Source: Pleodorina starrii
Taxonomy: Eukaryota; Chlorophyta; Chlorophyceae; Chlamydomonadales; Volvocaceae
Reading direction: 5' to 3'
Length of the DNA stretch: 64,000 bases
Assembly (NCBI GenBank): GCA_030267565.1
Contig: BRXU01000008.1
Coordinates: 930,001 to 994,000, forward strand
Notes under the pieces: model-generated
The model's database searches: none
Seen by the model: the letters and a program-made list of their open reading frames with translations, nothing else
What the model was told of the DNA's origin: nothing
Shown: piece after piece, positions 34,974 to 44,825 of the stretch
Layout: the number at the start of each line of letters is the position of its first letter
Position numbering within the stretch: position 1 is the stretch's first letter
Translations under genes and position numbers: made by a program

Positions 34974-37900
34974 TTATTCCGGCAGCCCCGCCGCCCTCCG
35001 CACCGCCACCGCCAGTGCCGCCCAGTCCTTGTCCGCCAGCCCGGACGCCTTGGCCGCGAGCAGGTGGTTGAAAGCCACGTCAGCCTGATGGGGAGGCGGG
35101 AGGAGGGGGAGGGGGTACGGGTAGGGATAGAGCAGGACATGTCAATTTATCATAAACAAAAAAGGACGAACCGCAGCGCAGGAAAGGCCCGAACGTTTCT
35201 GTCAGATATTCGAGTGGTTGCAAACAAGGCATGACTGTTGCCAATACGGTGCATCAACCATGACCGTGTGCAATTACCCCTACACCGATGGAACCCTACA
35301 CACCGTCATGTCATGTCATGTTCCCGGCATCACCCAATCCTAACCCCCTCCCCCCCCGCCCCACCCACCAGCGGCAGCGGCGCCTCGCTGTCCTCCGCCA
35401 GTTTCCGCATGAGGTTGACGTCCTGGTCGTACAGCCGTACAGCCGTACCAACGCACAGGGTTGCAGGGGGTGCAGCGCGCCAATGGCGGTACGTCAATTT
35501 CATCAGCAGGACCCCTGATCGATCCCTGGCCGATCCAGGCACTCATTTGCACGACCCGGCAACAGCTTCAGGTAGCGGCGGCCCCAACCACCAACCTCCA
35601 ACCATCAACCAGTGTCACCTCATGTGACGGTCTTTCCAGTGGTGACCCCCCCCCCCCAGTCAACCCCGAACAGTCACCCCCAAACCCCTACACACCACCC
35701 CTACCAACCCCAACCTTGCTCCAGCACCTCGGCTTTCTCTACCGGCCTCCCCTCCCGCCCCCTCCATCCCCCCGCCCCCCACTCTCCACCCCTCAGTCCC
35801 ACCTTGAGACCCAGCGTGACGGTGAATCCCAGCCCCGCGTCGAAAGCGTTGGCGGCGATACGCGATCCGTACCCGTTTACAATCGGCACCGGCAGAATCT
35901 CATTGATGAAGGCCATGTACTTGTCCCTGAGCGCGTGGGGGGGGGGGGGAGGCAGCCAAGCAGCCAAGCAGGGGGGTTATCCACGTATAGCAGGGGGAAG
36001 TGAAATGAAATGAAAGGAGGAAGTGAAATGAAATGAAGTGAAATGAAATGAAAGGGGGGGGGTTTGGAGAGAGGAGCGGGATCGAGACGCGGAGGGGCTG
36101 GGAGGGGGGTTGGGAGAAACCGGCGCGGCTGCAGTGTTGGTCGAAGGGTGGGCGAGGGCGGTTGGTGATAGGGCCGGGGTGATGGAGGGGTCGGCGATGA
36201 GAGGAGGGCGTTTGGAAGGCGCGAAAGGTTTGGAGGAGGAAGCGGAGGAGGGACGACGTAACGTGCTGCAACCCCCAAGTAGGCGCGCTCCGCCCTCATC
36301 CCCGCCCCTGCCCCTATTCCCGCCCCCGCCCCCCGCCCCATCCCCCACTCCCCGCCCCCCCCCCACCCGCTCACCTCTCGATGCCGTTCTTCTCCGCTAA
36401 CGTCATCCCTTCCGACAATAACTCGATCAACGACACTGTACGGCAGCATGTACGGCAGCAAGGGGCGGGCGGGGTTTCTTCATTGCCAATGTACAACGAC
36501 TCGGCGACTCGGCAAGCCAGCCAGCCAGCCAGCCGGTCGGCCGACCCCAGCCCCCCCCAGCCACCCCCCAGCCACCCACCCAGGTGGAAGTTGGCCAGTA
36601 GCTTCATGATATTGGCCTTGTGGGCCTCCCGACCCAGGTCCAGCACCTTGCGGCTCATGGAGCTGAGGGAGGGAGGGGGAGGGAGGGGGAGGGAGGGCAA
36701 AGAGGCGGGGAGCGGAGAGGAGAGGAGAGCGGAGAGGGGCGGGGCGGGGAGCGGGGCGGGGCGGGGGTCGTGGTGGTGCATCGGGGGAAAGATGCCGTCC
36801 TTTGCTGCGCGTAAGGCCCACATCCGGTGGCCTGGGAGGTGATGGGCCCCCCACCACCGGGGCTCCGTTGGGGGGTGGACATCCGCACACCACTACGGGG
36901 GGAGGTCGCTCCTGCCGATCCTTCCCCCGTGAGTGTCAGCGACAGACTTCAGCAGCGCGGCACCAATGACACCAATGGCACGCCAGACCGACCGAGCGGC
37001 CACCCACTCGGACTCCTCATCTCCCCGCCATTCTAGGAGGAGGAGGGGGGTAAAGAGGGGGGGATCGGCCGCGGGGTGGCAGTCCGGCCGCGAGCGCTGC
37101 GCTGCACTGCGGGGCCTTGTGCGGAAACTCGCGTCCCGAGAGCGACGCGGCCCCGGGCTGCACAGGCCTTAGGGAAGCAGGGAGAGAGCCGCATCACCCC
37201 CGTGTTTGTACAGTACGGCATGTCGCATGGTTTCCGTACCTGAGGTACGGCATGATGAGGGTCTTGGCCTCGTCGTTCCCCGAACAGAAGATGAGCAGGT
37301 TGGCGGCGGCGGCGGCGTCCGGCCTGTGTGTGTATGTGTGTATGGGAGGGGGCCAGGGAGGGAAGGTGCAAGGCGCGCGGCGAGATCGCAAGAGCAGAGA
37401 CAACCTCGGCGCGCTTGCACGGGGGGGGGGGGCGAAGGCACATCGAGCATGTAAGACCTGCCTCCCCCCCACCTCATTGTGTTATATAAAGGAGCTTATC
37501 ACTCCCTGAACCCTCACATGAGACAGGCGCGCAGTCAATCGGTGATGAGTGTCAAGAGGCGGGCTGTATGGAGCAATGGAGGGATAAGAGACGGGCAAGG
37601 CGATGGAGGCTACTGGGGGTTGGTACTGCGATGCGCTGTTTGGCGGGGCGGGCATTGCAGCCTGAGCAGCCCGATCCTAGAAAGCCTTGGGGGGGGGGGG
37701 AAGTCAGGAAGACCCAGATGGGCCGCCGCGACAAGGCTGCACCGCCGAGGCAGGCCTGCCTGCCTGCCGTCCTGCCGTAGTGCGAGTTTGGATGGTGGGG
37801 TCGGGTGGGGTCTTGTACGGTAGTCACGTGGCCAGACGCCACGCCGCCGCTCACGGACCATGTCAACCCGGCGCCAGGCCGACGGCTGTGGCGGCTGTCC

Positions 37901-38431
37901 TCAACTCATACCGGCACACGCACCCACTCGCCAATCCACTCGCTGACGGAGCCGCTCATTCGCCCACCTGCCGAGTACGGGGCAGGCCACGTACAGCGCG
38001 CCCACTGCCTCCGCAGCGGCGCTCATGGCCTTTGTGGTTTCGGGGCTGACGGTGCTGCAGTCCACCAGCACCCGCGCCAGCTGCAGGCCCTGCAGCGCCG
38101 CGGGGTCCCGCAGGCTGGCGGCCTCCTGGGCGCAGATGATGCTGCCCATCACGTCGCGAACCGCGGCATCGTGGGAAAGCATGGTAAAGATGATGGTGCA
38201 GCTGAGCGCCATCTCCGCCAGGTCCGTCCTGGGCGTGAGCCGCAGGTGACCCAGCGCCGGGTCGGAGGTGAGGGCCTGGAGCTTTGATGCATCGCGGTTG
38301 TAGACGGAAAGCGACTGGTCGCTGGCGGCAAGGTGGCGCGCGAGGCAGGTGGCCATGCCTTTGCCCATTGCGCCCAGGCCCACGAACCCGACCTTCGGGG
38401 TGACAGCGTTGCTAGGGCCTGCTTCAGCCAT
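34974..38431 (-). CDS. Beta-hydroxyacid dehydrogenase family (HIBADH/GLYR-like)
   Basis: Seven exons join in phase to about 326 residues: 38431-37968, 37323-37240, 36662-36580, 36435-36375, 35926-35803, 35422-35369, 35084-34974. The family uses NAD(P) to oxidise or reduce short beta-hydroxyacids or aldehydes such as hydroxyisobutyrate, glyoxylate or succinic semialdehyde. The Rossmann motif is KVGFVGLGAMGKGMA near residue 15. The substrate motif DCSTVSPETTKAM and the segment ACPVLGRPDAA follow. The catalytic Lys sits in KANIMKLLANF (about Lys203, Asn207). The C-terminal all-helical domain ends with KDVNLMRKLAEDSEAPLPL and the typical ASGLADKDWAALA. No transit peptide is obvious, so cytosol is likely. 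Start codons of this gene and the MOCS3-like gene are 181 bp apart and divergent. The exact substrate is not predictable. Confidence 0.9.
35971..35990 (+). repeat. Family B intronic repeat, copy 5
   Basis: GGGGGTTATCCACGTATAG, about 45 bp from the acceptor of exon 35926-35803 on the minus strand. Same head sequence as 14532-14554. Confidence 0.75.
35998..36056. repeat. AAATG-rich microsatellite
   Basis: Irregular tandem GTGAAATGAAATGAAAGG and GAAGTGAAATG units in an intron of the beta-hydroxyacid dehydrogenase gene, directly next to a family B repeat. Confidence 0.85.
37481..37510 (-). repeat. Family C intronic repeat, copy 2
   Basis: GTTATATAAAGGAGC then TTATCACTCCCTGAA, the reverse complement of the copies at 12997 and 63883 with few changes. 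It lies inside the first intron of the beta-hydroxyacid dehydrogenase gene. Confidence 0.75.
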
Positions 38432-38612
38432 TTCGTATGCCGATGGTCGAATTAAATGATCTGATGTGTCATAACGCTGCTTGTGCGCTGAGCTTGGAAA
38501 GGTCTCGGTCATGCAGACTCCGAAACCGGCAGCTTTGAAGTCGCCGAAGGGGTGCTTATGACGCTGTAATTTTTATGCCTCAATCCAATTACAAAATTTT
38601 CATTCCCGTACA
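38432..38612. promoter_or_regulatory. Candidate bidirectional promoter
   Basis: Only 181 bp separate the start codons of the divergent beta-hydroxyacid dehydrogenase and MOCS3-like genes. It is AT-richer than its surroundings, including AAATTTT near 38594. Both 5' UTRs must fit here, so the genes probably share regulatory DNA. No specific factor site is recognised. Confidence 0.55.
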
Positions 38613-41600
38613 ATGTCACAAATAAAGGCGGATGACCAATTGGCTGCCGACGATGACGTCGTTACGCTGCGGGAGGCGAATTCGGCGCTGAGAGCGCAAA
38701 ACATCAAGCAGCAGCGCGAATTGGCCGCCCTGCAAGAGCAGCTAGCGGCGCTCAGGGCCGAGCTCGAGGGCCGAGCCGTCGGACATACTGCGAATGACGA
38801 CCCGGGGACGACGCATGGCGAGCGGGTGAGCTGAGGGCTCATCTGACTTTCTTGTGCACATTATTGCATCGATGACCCTTTTCCTCACCCTTTTCTTTCA
38901 GCGGCCTACTCTTATCTAATTTGGCCGGGCCGGGCTTCCGCCCTCTACCCCCCCGCCCCGCCCGCCGCCGTACCTAACTTTGCCCCGATCCGTCCCCCAA
39001 TCCCTGCCTTACTTCGCGCCCTCTCCCTCTCCCTCACCCCCCCCTCGCCCAGACCACCGGTGCGGCCGCGCCAGCCCCCACCGCCTCTCCCACCCCCTCA
39101 GCTGGCTTTCCCAGCCAGCCGCCAGCAGTTGCGCCCAGCGATGGCCCACCGGCCACCGCCGCCGCCGCCACGCCGCCGCCGCCTGCGTCGCAGCCGCCGC
39201 CGGCACCCCGCGCCCCGCCTCGCCACGGCCTGAGCCGCGCCCAGGCGGAGCGCTACAGCCGGCACCTGCTGCTGCCCGCCTTTGGTGTGGTGGCTCAGGA
39301 GCGGCTTTGTCGGGGCTCAGTGCTGGTGGTGGGGTGCGGCGGGTTGGGTTCCCCGGTGGCCATGTACCTCGCGGCGGCGGGAGTGGGTGAGAGCTGGACA
39401 AGGGAGGCGGGAGGGGAAGGGAGGCGGGGCGGGAATGGGGAGGGAGGCTTGTGTGTGTGTGTGTGTGTCGCTGCCCGGCATCAGCGCCTTCCTGATCATG
39501 ATGGGAACACCGGCCGGCCGGCCGGGCGGGGAGGAAGGGCGCTTGGGCTGATTGGAACGGCCGTTGGCAGCCGCGTGCTGCCGCGTTGGGCTGAGGGCTG
39601 GGGGCTGAGGGTAACTATTCTTTTAAGTTGTGCTGGGGCTAGCTAGGCTAGACCAGGCTAGGCTGGGGTGGGGTGTGATCGTGTGAAGGGGGTGGCTCGC
39701 CAGGGACAGCGGCCGTTCGGGGTACTGAGGTCCCGGGGGGCACTCGCGCCACCTCCCCACCGATTGGGGACCGATTGGGGACCCGTCACCACTCGCTCTG
39801 ACTGAGGGCTGTCGTACCCCGCCCGTCGTGCCTGTCGTACCGTGTGTCGTACTAACAGGTCGCCTGGGCCTGGTGGATCACGACACGGTTGACGTCTCCA
39901 ACCTGCACCGACAGGCGAGTGGGGGGTTGAGGGGGGATTGGGGGAATTGGAAAGGGGGGCGCTGGGAGGGTTTCTGCGTGGGTGGCGAGGGGGGAGGGCT
40001 GTGGGGCAGGGGGGAGACTCAGGTGTTCAGCACCATAGCCCACGACTGCAGTCGTCAGACGGCGGCGCCCTCCCCCAATTCCCCTTCCGCAGTACAAGGC
40101 GAGCCCCTCCCCGCTGCCCGCCCACGTCCCAGCCGCTCATGTAATCCCCTCCACCCTCCCTCCATCCACACACAAACACGGTGTCTGTCCATTCCTCTCT
40201 CTCTCTCTCCCTCTCCCCCCCTTTGCAGGTTCTCCACGCCACCAGCCGAGTGGGGCTCCACAAGGCGGTGTCGGGTCGGCTCACGTGCGCAGCGATCAAC
40301 CCGACCATACAGGTGGGGGTGAGGTGGGGGGTGGAGTGGGCGGTGGGGTGGGGGGGTGCCTTCCCCTTCGCGTCAGGCTGCCAGCGCGTGCGGATGGGCC
40401 GGTCGGGCGGATATGGACCGGTCGGGCGGACACGGATGAGGAGTTGAGGACGGAACCGGGCGGTGGGGGTGGCGGTGGGAGTGGATGGCGGGCAGACACC
40501 GTGTCATGTGAGGGAGCCCGCGAGGTACACCGGTGCAGCGAAAGTGAAGCAGCTTTCCATCCAGCGTTCTGAAAGGCCCGCTATCACCCTCCGCCTCCTC
40601 CCCCCGCTTGGCTGTGTGGGCACCGTGGGACTGACCCGCGGGTCTGTCGGGGTCGCAGATCGAGACTCACACGTGCGGCTTCACCCCCGCCACCGCCCTG
40701 CCCCTGGCTGACTTGTACGACGTGGTGGTGGACGCATCGGACAATCCCGCCACTCGCTATCTGGTCAGGTGTGTGTGCGGGGGTGTGCGGGTGTGTGTGT
40801 GTGTGTGTGTGTGTGTAGCCGTTACGTCGCCAAAACGTCGCCATTTTGCCACTCACTCATACACATACTGATACACACTGACACACACACCCGTCAATCC
40901 TTCAATCCTGCAATGCGTCGTTCCGGCCCGGGCCCCCCCGCGTTTCCGCAGCTGGAATTTTATGACCTTGCCGTACGACTCGTACGCCGTACCCCGTACC
41001 CGTTTCCGTACGTGTGCAGTGACGCCTGTGTGGTGGCGGGCAAGCCGCTGGTGTCGGCGGCGGCGGTCGGCACCGACGGCCAACTGACGGTCTACAACTG
41101 GGGCGAAGACGGTGCGAGGGGCGATGCCACCCGTGGGGGGGGGGTGTCCGGCACCACCCGGGGGCCGCCATCCAGACGGATGCGGCAGGGGTCCTGCACA
41201 CATGCACTCGACGCGAACACCCTTTGTTTTTTTGATTTCCCACCCTTTTGATCCCCCCTGATGTATCCCACCTCTGATAATGAACCCTATCGCCACAACT
41301 CATTGACCCGTTGGCAGCTGCGGCCGCCAGTCGCACCGGAACATCAGTGGGTGTGCCTGGCCTCCCACCCCCACCCCACCCCCACCCCCCACCCCACCCC
41401 ACCTCCTTCCAAGTCCCACGGCTGGCTGGCTCGTGTCCTTGTTTCCCTCAGGCCCCTGCTACCGCTGCCTGTTCCCCGAGTCGCCCTCGCCGGAGAACTG
41501 CAGCCGCTGCGGGGAGGCCGGGGTGCTGGGGGTGGTGCCGGGAATCATGGGCTGCCTGCAGGTGCGTGCGTGCGTGCGTGTGTGGGGGTGTGTGTGCGGG

Positions 41601-44248
41601 TGTGCGGGTGTGGGGGTGTGTGTGCGGGTGTGCGGGTGTGTGTGCGGGTGTGCGGGTGTGCGGGTGTGGGTGTGTGTGTGGTGTGCGGGTGTGTATTTGT
41701 GTGGGTTATGTGTTGGGGCTGGTGGAGCCCGGTGGGGGCTGAGCGGGGTACGGCATAGTTCTGGACGTCCCTGCGAATGAGGTGTACGGTATACGGCGAG
41801 GTTTGACGGTCGGGGAGGTTGGAGAGTGGAAAGGGGTGGGGCTGCAGCGCCGGCGGCTGCACCGGCTTGCGAAGAAGGCGCCGCCTCCCTCCCTCCCGCC
41901 CGCCCGCCCTCCCGTGCTCGCCGCCGCTGCGCCGGATGTGCTCCGGGTACCCACTGCCGCGGTTCTGCGCCTCCGCCGTTCTGTGCTCCTCCCTCCTCCG
42001 CGGCCATCCCATCCCATCCCATCCCATCCCACCCCATCCCATCCCATCCCATCCCATCCCATCCCATCCCATCCCATCCCATCCCATCCCATCCCATCCC
42101 ATCCCATCCCATCCCATCCCATCCCATCCCATCCCATCCCATCCCATCCCATCCCATCCCATCCCATCCCATCCCATCCCATCCCATCCCATCCCATCCC
42201 ATCCCATCCCATCCCATCCCATCCCATCCCATCCCATCCCATCCCATCCCATCCCATCCCATCCCATCCCATCCCATCCCATCCCATCCCATCCCATCCC
42301 ATCCCATCCCATCCCATCCCATCCCATCCCATCCCATCCCATCCCATCCCATCCCATCCCATCCCATCCCATCCCATCCCATCCCATCCCATCCCATCCC
42401 ATCCCATCCCATCCCATCCCATCCCATCCCATCCCATCCCATCCCATCCCATTCCAGCCATCCATTCGGGCCTCCGCATCCATCAACCATCCCCTTCTCA
42501 CCTCGTCTGCTCTGCGCTTCCATTGCGTCTGCCCTTTAGTGCGGAGACCTCGGGCCTCGGGTCACAAAGCCCGAGCAGCTGGTTCGCGCCGCCCGCGCCT
42601 GCTACGCTTTCTCCCACTCCCCCCGCTCCCTCCACTCCCCACTTCTGTTCTATTTGTAACCCCTTAACCCACCGGGAAACCCCACCCACCCCACTCCAAC
42701 GGTCCAACCCACCCCTACAACCCCCCCCCGCCATAAGGCCCTGGAGTCCATCAAGATCCTGGCGGGGGTGGGTGACGTCAGCTCCAAAAAGATGACCATC
42801 TTTGACGCACTGGCGGGTGAGTGAGTGAGTGAACGAGTGAGTGAGTCAGTGAGTGAGTCAGTGAGTAAGTAAGTGACTTGAGTGTGTGAGTGAGCGAGTG
42901 AGTGAGTGCGTCGGGGCAGTGGGGAAATGAAGAATCACGGAATCACGAAACGGAACCTCAGCGATGGAACGGAGGCGGCGGCGGCGAACGGGGGACTGGG
43001 GGCGGTCTCCCGAAAGGAGGCGGGGCAGAGCAGGAGAGAGCGCCTAGAGGCCGAGCGTATGACTGACGAGCGGGCGGGCGGGCGGGCGGATGAATGAATG
43101 AGTGGGCGAATAAACCCGACTCGATGACTAAACGCTTCGACGTTTCGCGTTCCGACGCCGCAGGTCGTTTCACGTCCGTGCGTCTCCGCGGCCGCAACCC
43201 CGCCTGCGTCGCCTGCGGCAGCTGCCCCACCCTCACCCGCACCAGCCTGCCCGCCTACGACTACGTGTTGTTTACCGGCCAGCCGCCCGACGACGGCCCA
43301 CCTGAGGACCTGCGGCTGATCGACCCACGGGTCAGGCTTACTCCAGAGCAGGTCGCGCGTCTCCTAGCGGAGGAAGCGGAGGCGGCGGCGGCGGCGGAGG
43401 AGGCCGCGGAGGCCTCTGCTGCGGCCGTGACCGCAGCTGCCGCCGCCGCTCCTCCGGCTGCAGGCGGCGCGTCTCAGGATGGGGAAGAGGGGATGCCGGA
43501 CAGAGTGTCAACAGGAATCACGGAAGGGGGCAGCAGCACCAGCGGGCTGGACCTGGAGAGGGCGCAGTCCAGGGAGGGTGTCGGGAGTAACCCGGGCGGC
43601 AGCTGCGATGGTGGTGGCGGTGGGGGTGGTGGGGCGGGGGGAGAGGGGCGACAGAGGCGGCGGCGGCGGACGATGTTCCTCGACGTGCGGCCGCAGGCGC
43701 AGTACGACGTCATGGCGCTGCCGGGCGTCGTACACGTGCCGTACGAGCGGCTGGAGCAGCGGCTGCCGGAGGTGCTCGCGATGTTGGGCGTCGGCGCCGC
43801 CGCCGCCGGCGCAGTGTCGGCGGAGGCGGTGGGATCGCCGCCGTCGTCGTCGTCGTCGGCTGCTGCGGCTGCTGCGGCTGGCGAAACGGCGTCGAAGGCG
43901 GCGCCGCCGCCGCCGCTGCCGTCGGCGGGTGCGGCGGGTCGGGACGCGCAAGTCGACGGTGGACCCGCCACGGGCCCTTCGGGACCTGCAGCGGCGTTAA
44001 ATGGCACCAGCACGTCAGGAGGGGCAGCAGCAGCAGCAGCCCCAGCAGCGGTATCCGGAGGAGGAGTCGAGCTGGAGGCGGGGCCAGGCGCGGCGCGGCC
44101 GCGGGTGGTGGTGCTGTGTCGGCGCGGCAACAACTCGCAACGGGTGGTGGCTCGGTTGGCGGGGTTGGGGGTGGAGAGGGTGACGGACATGCGGGGAGGA
44201 TACGCGGCCTGGGCCCGGGAGGTGGACCCGCGCATGCCGCTGCTGTGA
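38613..44248 (+). CDS. MOCS3: Adenylyltransferase/sulfurtransferase MOCS3 (CNX5/UBA4)
   Basis: Nine exons join in phase to about 720 residues: 38613-38825, 39053-39386, 39859-39914, 40229-40312, 40659-40768, 41020-41111, 41452-41561, 42738-42816, 43164-44248. The enzyme adenylates and then thiolates the C termini of MOCS2A and URM1, feeding molybdopterin synthesis and 2-thiolation of wobble uridine in tRNA. The N terminus is a short coiled coil as in human MOCS3, then a Pro/Ala linker. The E1-like domain shows [12 protein letters not shown], the nucleotide loop [23 protein letters not shown] and [18 protein letters not shown]. The zinc pairs are CYRC and CVAC, and the catalytic Cys sits in RCGEAGVLG. 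The rhodanese domain ends with active-site Cys in CRRGNNSQ. Long Ala, Ser and Gly runs inflate the rhodanese domain. The donor at 39915 is GC (CAG|GCGAGT), a GC-AG intron. Confidence 0.94.
41562..41705 (+). repeat. GTGCG/GTGTGCGG satellite starting at a donor
   Basis: Directly after the donor of exon 41452-41561 the intron reads GTGCGTGCGTGCGTGCGTG and continues with GTGTGCGGGTGTGCGG-type repeats to about 41705. The first unit is itself a good 5' splice site. Confidence 0.85.
42006..42450 (+). repeat. 89-unit ATCCC pentanucleotide satellite
   Basis: 445 bp of uninterrupted ATCCC (GGGAT on the other strand) with a single T-to-C change at 42032, in the intron 41562-42737 of the MOCS3-like gene. 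All long open frames here are artefacts of the satellite. Confidence 0.99.
42817..42908 (+). repeat. GTGAGTGA satellite starting at a donor
   Basis: The intron after exon 42738-42816 starts GTGAGTGAGTGAGTGA and stays GAGT/CAGT-rich for about 90 bp. GTGAGT is the consensus 5' splice site, so the array is a run of potential donors. Confidence 0.85.
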
Positions 44249-44825
44249 CGGCAGCGCCGACTGTTGAGTCCAGGACCAGCAGGTTCGTTTGGTTTCGGAG
44301 AGGGAAGGGGCTTGGAAGTGGACGGTACGGCGTGTGGTCGGACTAAGCCGTATTTAGCATCGGGCCACAGGCGGCAGAGCTATCGGTGTCCTGGAGCGAA
44401 GGGCGTGTGCGCCGACGTATGACCCGCAAGGACCGGTCTGGTTCACCAGGTTTGCCAGAACCTGGTTCACCGGAGGTCCCGTCAAGTTCGGGCGACGCAC
44501 GGGCCGTGCTCCGAAACCAGGCAACGACCACGCAACGCTCGACCAAGGGTCCCGCAACGAACAATCGCTATTGCAGCTGATTTCGTGTTATTAAAATATG
44601 CATAGTCAGTTGATGCCACAAGGCACGATACCTTGAGTAGTACCGCTGTTCTGAAACCAATGATACCGTTTTCGCCGATATAGCTCTCTTTCCTGAAGCC
44701 TTGGGCATGTAAATGAACGCTTGGTACACGTTTCTTGGTCCGATCAAGCAGGCGGGCCATCATTTCTTGTGGGCAGACGGGCGCACAGCTGCAGCACCGA
44801 CACCGATATAAAGGTTTAGCATATT
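44249..44825. other. Intergenic region between tandem genes
   Basis: This holds the 3' UTR of the MOCS3-like gene and the promoter of the BRE gene. A TGTAA word at 44709 could serve as a poly(A) signal. An unrecognised 93-codon minus-strand frame spans 44482-44763; nothing else supports it as a gene. Confidence 0.5.

Noticed and set aside
41782..42795. Six overlapping long frames encoding IPSHP or WDGMG repeats
   Set aside because: They are translations of the ATCCC satellite, open in all frames on both strands, and lie inside an intron of the MOCS3-like gene.
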